NCBI GenBank assembly: GCA_014803905.1
Contig: JAAVAW010000010.1
Span: forward strand, 127,694 to 133,917
Direction of reading: 5' to 3'
Length of the DNA stretch: 6,224 nucleotides
DNA from: Lactobacillus sp.
GTDB lineage: Bacteria; Bacillota; Bacilli; Lactobacillales; Lactobacillaceae
In this document: one piece after another, positions 1-6,224 of the stretch
Layout of the letters: every line of letters starts with the position of its first letter
How positions within the stretch are numbered: position 1 is the stretch's first letter
The notes under the pieces: generated by a model
What the model was told of the DNA's origin: nothing
What the model saw: the letters and a program-made list of their open reading frames with translations, nothing else
Databases searched by the model: none
Made by a program: the position numbers and the translations under genes

Positions 1-963
1 GGATTAATGCTTGGTCGTGAAGGTCCTTGTATCCAAATGGGAGCAATGATTGGTCAAGGTGTGGATAAAAATCTTATACATACTAAAAAAGAATTAAGCC
101 AACATTTGTTATTCCAATGTGGAATTGCAGCTGGTTTATCAGCTGCCTTTTCTGCACCATTGGCTGGAGTTTTATTCCTAGTAGAAGAAATTACTTTTAG
201 GTTCAAACCAATTGAAGTAATTGCGGCTCTAATTGCTAGTTTTTGTTCAGATTGGGTTACTTTATTGTTCTTTGGTACTACGCCATGTTTATATTTACCT
301 GTCAAAGGAACCCTACCTCTAAAGTATTATTGGATTATTTTGATTTTAGGAGTTGTTTTAGGATTATTTGGCTATCTTTATCAATACTGTTTGTTAAGTT
401 TGAAACCAATTTATAGCAAAATCACTAAAATCCCCAGAATCTATCACAGTATTATTCCCTTACTATTAATTATTCCTGTCGGATTATGGAATGCAAAAAT
501 TTTAGGTGGTTCACACGTCTTTATCAGTAGTTTATCAACAACTAAGTTTATGAACTTGATGATTAATAATTCCTGGGAAATAATTTTTCTACCTTTAGCA
601 TTTTTTGTGGTTAGGTTTATCTTTTCCATGATTTCTTATGGTAGTTCAGTTCCTGGTGGTATTTTTATGCCTATTTTAGCTTTGGGTGCCTTGTTAGGTG
701 CCTTCACAGCGACTTTATTAATTCATCTCAATATATTACCCACGATTTACTATCCTCACCTAATCGTAATTGCGATGGCGGCTTATTTTGGCTCAATTGA
801 AAAAGCTCCTTTTACAGCAATTTTATTATTAACAGAAATGGTTGGTAGCGTTGAACAAATATTACCGATGGTAATTACTACTTTTATTGCTTATTACGTA
901 GTTGATCTTTTAGGTGGTCGTCCAATTTACGAGGCATTACGTTTGCAAATGAATTATAAATAA
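1..963 (+). CDS. CLC-family chloride channel / H+-Cl- exchanger, C-terminal part (5' truncated by window)
   Basis: This is a membrane transporter of the CLC (ClcA/EriC) family, which moves chloride and often exchanges it for protons. The frame is open from base 1, and 320 codons precede TAA at 961-963. The ATG at 7 is not the real start, because the GREGP signature (visible residues 5-9) lies about 145 residues into E. coli ClcA. E7 matches the ClcA external gating glutamate E148. The stretch GLSAAFSAPLAGVLF (45-59) is conserved and is followed by E62-E63, with E63 matching the internal proton glutamate E203. PGGIFMP (218-224) corresponds to the GGIFAP filter motif, and Y310 in GGRPIY corresponds to Y445. 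Keeping both glutamates favours an exchanger over a pure channel (inference). The protein ends ten residues after Y310, so there is no CBS or TrkA-C domain. The GSGIP filter segment lies outside the window. Family assignment is very secure; ion specificity and physiological role, such as acid tolerance, are inferred. Confidence 0.95.
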   Translation, partial: GLMLGREGPCIQMGAMIGQGVDKNLIHTKKELSQHLLFQCGIAAGLSAAFSAPLAGVLFLVEEITFRFKPIEVIAALIASFCSDWVTLLFFGTTPCLYLPVKGTLPLKYYWIILILGVVLGLFGYLYQYCLLSLKPIYSKITKIPRIYHSIIPLLLIIPVGLWNAKILGGSHVFISSLSTTKFMNLMINNSWEIIFLPLAFFVVRFIFSMISYGSSVPGGIFMPILALGALLGAFTATLLIHLNILPTIYYPHLIVIAMAAYFGSIEKAPFTAILLLTEMVGSVEQILPMVITTFIAYYVVDLLGGRPIYEALRLQMNYK

Positions 964-987
964 AGCTACTAAATAAAATGTAAAGAA

Positions 988-1016
988 TTTAAGCAAAAAG
1001 AACAATGTGTTAAAAT
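988..1016 (+). promoter_or_regulatory. Probable extended -10 promoter for the adhesin gene
   Basis: The sequence TGTTAAAAT at 1008-1016 fits an extended -10 element (TGn followed by TAAAAT, one mismatch to TATAAT). The best -35 placement with a 17-base spacer is TTTAAG at 988-993, which matches TTGACA at only three positions. Extended -10 promoters commonly tolerate a weak -35. Transcription would start near 1023 and leave a leader of about 40 bases before the ATG at 1063. No intrinsic terminator is visible between the transporter gene and this site, so readthrough from upstream is also possible. Confidence 0.45.
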
Positions 1017-1051
1017 TTAAATAACAAAAAAACAACATACGGTATAGATTT

Positions 1052-1056
1052 AGGGG
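1052..1056 (+). promoter_or_regulatory. Ribosome binding site of the adhesin gene
   Basis: AGGGG sits six bases upstream of the ATG at 1063. It is a purine-rich Shine-Dalgarno match at a normal spacing for Gram-positive genes. It supports choosing this ATG, which is also the one that gives a complete signal peptide with a basic N-region. Confidence 0.7.
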
Positions 1057-1062
1057 AAAATT

Positions 1063-1215
1063 ATGAAGAAATTATCTCGTAAAAATACTTTAGAAAGAGA
1101 AAAAAGTACTGGACAAGTACGTCAACATTTCTCATTTAGAAAACTTAATTCTGGTTTATTAGTATCAGCTGCAATTGGTGCCTTTTTAATTTTTGATAAT
1201 AATACTGCGCATGCG
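1063..1215 (+). other. Signal peptide with YSIRK-like motif (residues 1-51)
   Basis: The first 27 residues are rich in Lys and Arg and end in FSFRK (23-27), followed by a hydrophobic core (about 31-45) and a polar stretch ending AHA at 49-51. Signal peptidase would be expected to cut between A51 and A52. The motif departs from the YSIRKxxxGxxS consensus: Phe replaces Tyr and Ile, Gly is in place at 31, and the following serine is one position late (S35). YSIRK signals are known in streptococci and staphylococci to direct secretion to the division septum; that this variant does so is inference. Confidence 0.85.
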
Positions 1216-4200
1216 GCTACTGTGCCTGATAAGGGAGCAAATGATGCTGCTTCAACAGCAGAAAATCAAAATTCTGCAAGCCAAAAGCTTCAACAAAAAG
1301 AAGTAGCTTTAACAGCTAATAATAGTCAAAGTGAAAATAATAATAACCAGAGTAATAAGACTAACTCTGAAAATAGTGCAGATGATGCTGCTAAACAAAA
1401 TCCACCAGTTACTACAAATATGGTTCAAAATTCTGACTTAGGCGTGGCAGACAAGCAGGCCCAAAATGTGAATGGGGATGCTACAAAAAACGATAGTGAA
1501 AAGTCTATTGTCGAGGCAAAGAAGGTAACTGAAAATAAGTCAGTTGATCAAAATGATGATAATTCGGCAAAAACTGCTAATTCAAATGTACCTCAGATAG
1601 CGCCAATAATTTTTGCTGTAACGCCACCAAACACTCCAATTGATTCTTCTAATGGTGCATCATTAACTATGGATAATAATCAGGTGGGAAGTGTAAATGG
1701 CAATGATATCATTAAATTAACGCTACAAACTCAAAATCCAGGTACCTATGTTATTACTATTCCGGATAGTACTATATACAATGTTTCTGCTATTGGAGTA
1801 AATCCAATGTATGGAACAGTGAAACAAAATGGTAACACATTTACCTATAACATAACCTGGAATGGTCCCTTTAATGCAACAATTAATATCACGACGAATA
1901 ACAATTATGGAGCTCAATGGAATATTCCTCTTCCTATTGGTACAACCGAAAAAACGATTACTTGGACGGCTGATGGTGAACAACAACCTCCATTAACTTT
2001 TAATCAAACAATTAAACCAAATTGGAATCCCCAAACACCGACACGTACCAACCCTAACTCCACTATAATTAAAGGAATACCTGTTGATACCGATGTGACT
2101 TATAGCTTTTCAATAAATGAAACATCTGGGGTACAATGGAGTCAATGGGAATCGGCGCGCATTAATAGTGCAGTTAACTATGGAACAACAATTACAATTC
2201 CGGTTCCAGAAGGATTTACTTTAAATGAGGCTGCTACAAAGAGTTTAAATGCATTTAAGGATAAGACGACAATTACTCAGCCTGGCGGTAAGGGCAGTGA
2301 TATCATTATTGATGTCCCTAAAGGCTCTGGTAGTCAAAATTATCAAGGAGCCGCTCCTTATCAATTGGTCGGTAGTTATGATATTCCCCAACCAGAAAAT
2401 GATTTAAAAGTTTCTGCGGATAAACCAATTACAATTGTACAAAAATTAGGTGATGGACCAGATGCCCAGACCATGGAAGCGACTCTTCCTTCTTTTTCTG
2501 ACACTATAATTGGTACACATTCAAATATTAATCCAGGTGATCTTACATATGGGATTGCTGGAGCATATGCTAGTAAACTTCTTCCAGCTAGTGATGATAA
2601 TAGTGAGATAGTCGTAAACTATTTCTCTTTTGGAAACACTACTATTTTTCCATATAAAGATAGTTTTAAGATTAAAATGGACTTTCCTGATGGCCTAACA
2701 GTTAACAAAATAAGTACTCCAGTTAGTGATACAAAGTTACCAGGTACTACCAGTTATGGTTATACGATTACTTTAACTAACGGAAGTACATTGACGGGTA
2801 CAGTAGCTGCTGGTCAAGCCGTAGAAGTGCCTGCCGGAGATAATATTTCATCGGCTACTTTTATTCCAAACTTAGTTGCTATTGGTGCCCAAACAGATAA
2901 TCCACCTGCTAATACTATCTCTGGGCAAAACACAACAGCCGTTGAATTTATTGCTTATGGGCATGTAAATAAAAATTATCAAGATGGTACTTCTATTCCA
3001 AATGGTGCAGAATTGACATCTACCCTTACTATTGATGCAACTACTCCTACTGGAACAGTTATGACTGCTAATGCTGCTATTAATCAAACAGTTGTATTAT
3101 CAGATGAACTAACGAGTGGGATTGGTTTATGGCCTGTTCAAAATATCAGAACAAGTGGAGCATTGGATGCAGGCTATCTCTCTACTTTTGTTTATACTTG
3201 GGGGCCTGATTATAATAACGTAACCACAACCAATGTTTATGAACCGATTTTTTATTATGTGATTCCTGCTACTACGGGTGTAAATACACCGCTTCGCTTA
3301 GTTTCGCCAAATTCAAATAATGGTGTTACTGGTAACCCAAAGCTTTCTCAATTTGTAGTAGATGGGAGAACTGTAGTTAAAGTAGACTATACGGGCACAG
3401 GATATTATTTTAATGCTAATCTGGGTGCTAATAATCAACTTCATTTAGATAATAATGCAGATGCGGCTGATAGTTCGACTCCTTGGGATATTTATGTAGT
3501 AAGTCCTACAACTAGGTTAACAAATACTAAGTATTCGGACAGTACAAAGAATAATTTCTCAACTGATCCAGTCGATAATCCATTTGATCCTGCTTGGGTA
3601 CAAGGAAATCTAACTAATCTTTATCACGCTGGTGGTGGCATGTGGCTTATCCAACAAGTTGCCGGTATTGACTCTGCAGCGATGGCAAAGGGAAATATGG
3701 GTGTAGATTTTACCACTAATGGCATGTCAGATGATAAAAAATCACCAGATATGGATATCTCATTATCAATTCCCAATGGAACAAGTCAAGATGTAACAAA
3801 TGTCAATGCTTATGTGTCAGTACCACAAACTTCCCTTGGTTCAAAATTTGATTTTATTGTAAATGGTCCAGCTACCTTTAATAAACTTGCTGGGACAGTC
3901 GTAAATGATTACACTATTACTTACTCTGAGCAATCATTTGATCTTTATAAAAATGGAGAACCAACTGGAGATTCATTTAAAACTGCGGATCAAATCACTG
4001 ATTGGAGTAAAGTTAAGACAATTAGAGTTTCAGCATCTAAAGTTAGTGTCAATAATACATTGGGTAGAATAATAATTCATGGTAGTGATCCTAATATTGC
4101 CGAAGATGCTGGGGATATTGGATATGTACAAACTGCCCTTTATACAAAAGAATATAAGCCTTATAACGATAAGGATAATCCAGTAACTCTTACTATTATA

Positions 4201-6224
4201 GGTAGCGCAAATATCACATCTCGTTATAGTTACGTAGATCAAGATGGAGCTACCAAGACAATTGATATTCCGGATCTAACTTATAATTTAAATGATAATC
4301 AGGATACAATGCCTACTGAAACCCAAGTTTTATCTAACTTAACGGCTGCCGATAAGGCTTTAATTCCAGATGGTTACGTGGTTGGTAGTGTACAGTTAAT
4401 TGGACCAATTGAGAAGAGTTGGCAAACTGATGCCCCTATGGGAACACCTGAATTTGGTCAACAAGTGAAGTATTACTACAATAATGCTGTTGTTCAATAC
4501 AACTTAGTTAAGAGATATGCTACTGAAACTACGACTAAAGATGTTACTAGAACAATTAATTATGTAGATCAGACTACTAACACTGCTATGCCAACTGACT
4601 TGGTGAAAGGTCAAACTCAAACTGTAACTTTAACTCAAGTTGCAGTGAAAAATGATGCTGGCGAAATAATTGGTTACAATACTTCTGGAACTTGGAATAA
4701 CGGAATTTATACTCCAAGTACAGATAGTAATGGTCAAATTAAAGTTGATGTAACCGATGCTGCCAATTCATGGATGAATGGTTCTAATGTGAAATGGACT
4801 GTTGTAACTAATCCAGACCTTACGGTTGATGGTTATAAAGGACCATTTGATTCAGATGGTACTGCTTATCCAACTATTGCCGAAGTAGCAGTAAATGGAA
4901 CAACTACAGATAGTAATATCACTGTTTACTACTCTGAAAATACTATTGATGTACCACCAACTGATCCAAAGAATCCTGGCGATCCAATTACAGGTACTAA
5001 CAAGGATTATCCAAATGGTGTAACCAAGGATGATCTTAATAAGACCGTTACAAGAACCATCAATGTAATTGATGCTAATGGTCAAACTGTAAACCAAGAA
5101 GTTCAAACAGTTAAGTACACTCGCACAGCTACTGTGAATGTAGTAACTGGCAAGGTTGTTAAATATACTGATTGGAAGGCTGAAAACAGTGATTGGGCTG
5201 CATATGCACCAACTTTAAAAAATGGTGAGGGTATCCAAGCTATCGTAGGTGCTAATGGTCAAGCCTACAGCAATGTAACTAAAGATGGCGACACACTCAC
5301 TGGTGTAGGATCATATACTGTACCTAATACTGATACAAAAGATAATGATGAAACAGTAAACATTTACTTGAATATGGTAATTACTCTTAACGGAACTAGA
5401 ACAATTACCTACAAGACTTACGATAATAATAATCAGCTTACAGATACTACGGTAGATAATTCACAAAAAGTGACTCTTACTGGTAGTCAAACCTTTGATC
5501 CAGCTAGAAATAAGGTTGTTTACTCATTTGATCAAACAAGTGCAACTTACCAAAGTCTTAAAGTACCAGTAAAAACTGGCTACTACGCTTCAGCTAGTGA
5601 TATTACAGCCAAAACTGTAAATATCAATGACGCAGATCCAATTCATAGTAATTTGGATGATAGTGTTACTGTCAACTACCACCCAATGGGTGAAGTGATT
5701 CAAGTAGATCAAGATGGTAATCAAATAGAGGGTACTACTCCGGTAATTTATCCAAATGATCCAGATGATGCTACTAAGGCAGGAGAAGTAACCGTACCTG
5801 CAGCACCAGAAGGTTGGGTAATTGTAGATCCAGAAAAAGGTAATCCATTTACGCCAACAGATCCTGGTCATGATACTAAGATCTACTATGAAAAATTAGA
5901 TGAAGTAGTTCCAAAAGAAAGAAAAGTTAATAGAACTATTACTTATATCGACTGGAATACAGGTAAAGCTATTCCAACTTCTATAATCTCTCCAACAGTA
6001 CAAACAGTCACCTTGATTCAATATGCAGTATATGATCCAGATGGTAAATTACTTGGGTACAATACCAACGGAACTTGGGAAAATGGCAAATATGTTCCAG
6101 GTAGAAAAGTAAAAAATGATCAGTATGCGGCAAATGAATCAGATCCAGCTAAATCATGGTTGGTAGCTCCTGGTACAAACTTCCCTGAATCAACTAATCC
6201 TGATCTAAAAGAATATGGTTATTC
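1063..6224 (+). CDS. Giant YSIRK-like / Mub-repeat cell-surface adhesin (mucus-binding protein), 3' truncated by window
   Basis: This frame stays open for 1,720 codons and runs off the window, so the protein is larger than shown. It is a secreted surface protein of the lactobacillar mucus-binding (Mub/MucBP) type, which in characterised members binds mucin or epithelial glycans. Visible order: signal peptide with a YSIRK-like motif (FSFRK, 23-27) and an AHA|AT cleavage site after residue 51; Asn/Ser/Ala/Lys/Asp-rich linker (about 52-184); unassigned beta-rich region (about 185-1046); MucBP-like module M (about 1050-1146); B2-like A1 (1161-1292); Pro-rich spacer (1293-1326); B2-like B (1327-1436) and C (1438-1540); MucBP-like D (1542-1611); B2-like A2 from 1622. 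Repeats start with RTI(N/T)-type strands and end with TVYY, TVNY or KIYY strands. I find no cysteine. An LPXTG sorting signal would be expected at the unseen C-terminus but is not shown. The gene has its own probable promoter 99 bases after the transporter stop. The adhesin class is secure; the ligand is unknown. Confidence 0.93.
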   Translation, partial: MKKLSRKNTLEREKSTGQVRQHFSFRKLNSGLLVSAAIGAFLIFDNNTAHAATVPDKGANDAASTAENQNSASQKLQQKEVALTANNSQSENNNNQSNKTNSENSADDAAKQNPPVTTNMVQNSDLGVADKQAQNVNGDATKNDSEKSIVEAKKVTENKSVDQNDDNSAKTANSNVPQIAPIIFAVTPPNTPIDSSNGASLTMDNNQVGSVNGNDIIKLTLQTQNPGTYVITIPDSTIYNVSAIGVNPMYGTVKQNGNTFTYNITWNGPFNATINITTNNNYGAQWNIPLPIGTTEKTITWTADGEQQPPLTFNQTIKPNWNPQTPTRTNPNSTIIKGIPVDTDVTYSFSINETSGVQWSQWESARINSAVNYGTTITIPVPEGFTLNEAATKSLNAFKDKTTITQPGGKGSDIIIDVPKGSGSQNYQGAAPYQLVGSYDIPQPENDLKVSADKPITIVQKLGDGPDAQTMEATLPSFSDTIIGTHSNINPGDLTYGIAGAYASKLLPASDDNSEIVVNYFSFGNTTIFPYKDSFKIKMDFPDGLTVNKISTPVSDTKLPGTTSYGYTITLTNGSTLTGTVAAGQAVEVPAGDNISSATFIPNLVAIGAQTDNPPANTISGQNTTAVEFIAYGHVNKNYQDGTSIPNGAELTSTLTIDATTPTGTVMTANAAINQTVVLSDELTSGIGLWPVQNIRTSGALDAGYLSTFVYTWGPDYNNVTTTNVYEPIFYYVIPATTGVNTPLRLVSPNSNNGVTGNPKLSQFVVDGRTVVKVDYTGTGYYFNANLGANNQLHLDNNADAADSSTPWDIYVVSPTTRLTNTKYSDSTKNNFSTDPVDNPFDPAWVQGNLTNLYHAGGGMWLIQQVAGIDSAAMAKGNMGVDFTTNGMSDDKKSPDMDISLSIPNGTSQDVTNVNAYVSVPQTSLGSKFDFIVNGPATFNKLAGTVVNDYTITYSEQSFDLYKNGEPTGDSFKTADQITDWSKVKTIRVSASKVSVNNTLGRIIIHGSDPNIAEDAGDIGYVQTALYTKEYKPYNDKDNPVTLTIIGSANITSRYSYVDQDGATKTIDIPDLTYNLNDNQDTMPTETQVLSNLTAADKALIPDGYVVGSVQLIGPIEKSWQTDAPMGTPEFGQQVKYYYNNAVVQYNLVKRYATETTTKDVTRTINYVDQTTNTAMPTDLVKGQTQTVTLTQVAVKNDAGEIIGYNTSGTWNNGIYTPSTDSNGQIKVDVTDAANSWMNGSNVKWTVVTNPDLTVDGYKGPFDSDGTAYPTIAEVAVNGTTTDSNITVYYSENTIDVPPTDPKNPGDPITGTNKDYPNGVTKDDLNKTVTRTINVIDANGQTVNQEVQTVKYTRTATVNVVTGKVVKYTDWKAENSDWAAYAPTLKNGEGIQAIVGANGQAYSNVTKDGDTLTGVGSYTVPNTDTKDNDETVNIYLNMVITLNGTRTITYKTYDNNNQLTDTTVDNSQKVTLTGSQTFDPARNKVVYSFDQTSATYQSLKVPVKTGYYASASDITAKTVNINDADPIHSNLDDSVTVNYHPMGEVIQVDQDGNQIEGTTPVIYPNDPDDATKAGEVTVPAAPEGWVIVDPEKGNPFTPTDPGHDTKIYYEKLDEVVPKERKVNRTITYIDWNTGKAIPTSIISPTVQTVTLIQYAVYDPDGKLLGYNTNGTWENGKYVPGRKVKNDQYAANESDPAKSWLVAPGTNFPESTNPDLKEYGY
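1216..1614 (+). other. Low-complexity polar linker after the signal peptide (residues about 52-184)
   Basis: About 130 residues are dominated by Asn, Ser, Ala, Lys, Gln, Asp and Thr, with few aromatic residues and no clear alternating strand pattern. It includes a short run of AAT codons at about 1336-1344. It looks disordered and probably serves as a flexible segment between the mature N-terminus and the first folded domain. Such stretches are common directly after YSIRK signals in large lactobacillar adhesins. The boundaries are approximate. Confidence 0.65.
1615..4200 (+). other. Unassigned beta-rich N-terminal region of the adhesin (residues about 185-1046)
   Basis: About 860 residues have the look of tandem beta-sandwich domains: alternating hydrophobic/Thr strands, many Gly, Asn and Pro turns, and no cysteine. 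I cannot place them in a named family from sequence alone. Five strand-plus-proline motifs occur: ITIPDS (231-236), TIPVPEG (378-384), MDFPDG (539-544), YYVIPATTG (731-739) and LSIPNG (901-906). Their key prolines are at 234, 382, 542, 735 and 904, a spacing of 148-193 residues that suits about five Ig-like or fimbrial-type domains. A stretch around 845-875 is less strand-like (HAGGGMWLIQQVAG), and its role is unclear. By position this is the likely ligand-binding head, displayed by the repeats behind it (inference). Confidence 0.5.
4210..4500 (+). repeat. MucBP-like module M (residues about 1050-1146)
   Basis: This module opens with a YVDQDG strand-turn (1057-1062), typical of MucBP beta-grasp domains. 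It continues through an IPDGYVVGSV core (1102-1111) and ends with the strand QVKYYYN (1134-1140). Module D has the same order of elements (QVDQDG, PEGWVIV, KIYYE). M is longer than D, with an insert before IPDGY. It directly precedes B2-like module A1, giving the MucBP-B2 pairing found in Mub repeats. Confidence 0.6.
4543..4938 (+). repeat. Mub B2-like module A1 (residues 1161-1292)
   Basis: The module starts with VTRTINYVD and carries QTVTLTQ (1186-1192) and GYNTSGTWNNGIY (1204-1216). It closes with NITVYYSE (1285-1292). It aligns without gaps to A2 over residues 1161-1218, with 30 of 58 identical. After a one-residue shift it keeps matching at D-A-x-S-W-like and TNPDL positions. The RTI strand, QTV strand and final VYY strand are hallmarks of B2-type mucin-binding repeats in lactobacillar adhesins. 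Confidence 0.8.
4939..5040 (+). other. Pro/Gly/Asp-rich inter-repeat spacer (residues 1293-1326)
   Basis: The segment contains PPTDPKNPGDPITG (1298-1311) and then YPNGVTKDDLN leading into module B. Extended, proline-spaced linkers of this kind separate Mub repeats in lactobacilli and probably stiffen the stalk. It is the clearest module boundary in the repeat section. Confidence 0.65.
5041..5370 (+). repeat. Mub B2-like module B (residues 1327-1436)
   Basis: This is the most canonical B2-type repeat in the window. It begins TVTRTINVIDANG, followed by QEVQTVKYTRTATVN (1345-1359), VTGKVVKYTDW (1361-1371) and a closing TVNIYL strand (1431-1436). The QTV-x-(Y/F)-TRT-x-T-x-(N/D)-x-VTG-x-V pattern is the recognised B2 core. 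It shares the VTRTIN start with A1, but the encoding bases differ at several third positions, so the duplication is not recent. Confidence 0.8.
5374..5682 (+). repeat. Divergent Mub B2-like module C (residues 1438-1540)
   Basis: The module starts with NGTRTITYKTYD and has QKVTLTGSQTFD (1468-1479) and ARNKVVYSFDQ (1481-1491). It then has PVKTGYYAS (1502-1510), matching the 'P-x-x-x-GY' position of B2 repeats, and ends SVTVNYH (1534-1540). The VTG turn of the usual B2 core is replaced by ARNK. It follows B directly with almost no spacer. Confidence 0.72.
5686..5895 (+). repeat. MucBP-like module D (residues about 1542-1611)
   Basis: A compact module of about 70 residues, close to the usual MucBP size. 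It has QVDQDGNQIEG (1547-1557), an acidic PNDPDDATKAGE stretch, PEGWVIVDPEKG (1582-1593), and a final KIYYEK strand (1606-1611). A short charged linker (DEVVPKERK, 1613-1621) leads to A2, so D plus A2 forms a MucBP-B2 pair equivalent to M plus A1. Confidence 0.72.
5926..6224 (+). repeat. Mub B2-like module A2, cut by window end (residues 1622-1720+)
   Basis: This is a second copy of the A-type module. It begins VNRTITYID and has QTVTLIQ (1647-1653), GYNTNGTWENGKY (1665-1677), KSW (1697-1699) and TNPDL (1711-1715), each with a counterpart in A1. The offset to A1 is 461 residues (1,383 bases), then 462 after a one-residue gap. The closing strand lies beyond the window. Confidence 0.8.

Noticed and set aside
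54..629. Two antisense reading frames of 61 and 83 codons within the transporter gene
   Set aside because: They lie wholly inside a strongly conserved CLC coding frame, show no recognisable protein features, and have no convincing ribosome site. They are shadows of the + strand gene.
964..1040. Intrinsic terminator after the transporter gene
   Set aside because: The region is almost entirely A/T with no GC-rich stem followed by a T-run. A weak GTTA...TAAC dyad at 1009-1025 overlaps the promoter and is too short to form a stable hairpin.
1043..1048. TATAGA as a -10 element
   Set aside because: It would put the transcription start at or inside the Shine-Dalgarno site at 1052-1056, leaving almost no leader. 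The TGTTAAAAT element upstream is better placed.
1334..1350. AAT trinucleotide run as a phase-variation switch
   Set aside because: The unit is three bases and in frame, so gain or loss would only change the number of Asn residues in the linker and could not turn the gene off.
1723..5871. Five antisense reading frames of 70-93 codons within the adhesin gene
   Set aside because: Their Ile/Ser/Cys-rich translations are what the complement of a Thr/Asn/Val-rich repeat protein gives. None resembles a known family, and each overlaps the continuous adhesin frame.
4543..6224. Mobile element or CRISPR-like repeat array
   Set aside because: The repetition is at protein level with large spacing and diverged bases, and it stays in frame throughout. 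There are no short identical repeats with regular spacers and no transposase or terminal inverted repeats.

Overview
The window comes from an AT-rich Gram-positive bacterium, most likely a host-associated Lactobacillus. The species is not determined. The evidence is a very large secreted surface protein with a YSIRK-like signal peptide and Mub/MucBP-type repeats, A/T-ending codon preference, and a CLC-family transporter upstream. Everything supportable is on the + strand, and both genes run off an edge of the window.

Layout. Positions 1-963 hold the C-terminal two thirds of a ClcA/EriC-type chloride transporter. Its start lies upstream of the window. A 99-base intergenic gap (964-1062) carries a probable extended -10 promoter and a Shine-Dalgarno site. 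From 1063 to the last base there is a single uninterrupted reading frame of 1,720 complete codons with no stop. It is the N-terminal part of a giant cell-surface adhesin whose end lies beyond the window.

The adhesin reads in order as follows. A YSIRK-like signal peptide (residues 1-51) is followed by a polar low-complexity linker (about 52-184). Next is a long beta-rich region of about 860 residues that I cannot assign to a named family (about 185-1046). The rest is a mucin-binding repeat section: MucBP-like module M, B2-like module A1, a Pro/Gly/Asp spacer, B2-like modules B and C, MucBP-like module D, and a second copy of the A-type module (A2) cut by the window end. A1 and A2 align without gaps for 58 residues at about 52% identity and are offset by 461 residues. 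This suggests that a multi-module block has been duplicated.

The two genes are neighbours in the same orientation but have no evident functional link. The first is an inner-membrane ion transporter and the second a presumed wall-anchored mucus or host-surface adhesin. I see no RNA gene, insertion sequence, CRISPR array or phage feature. The least explained part is the N-terminal head of the adhesin. I did not find a clearly new biological system.
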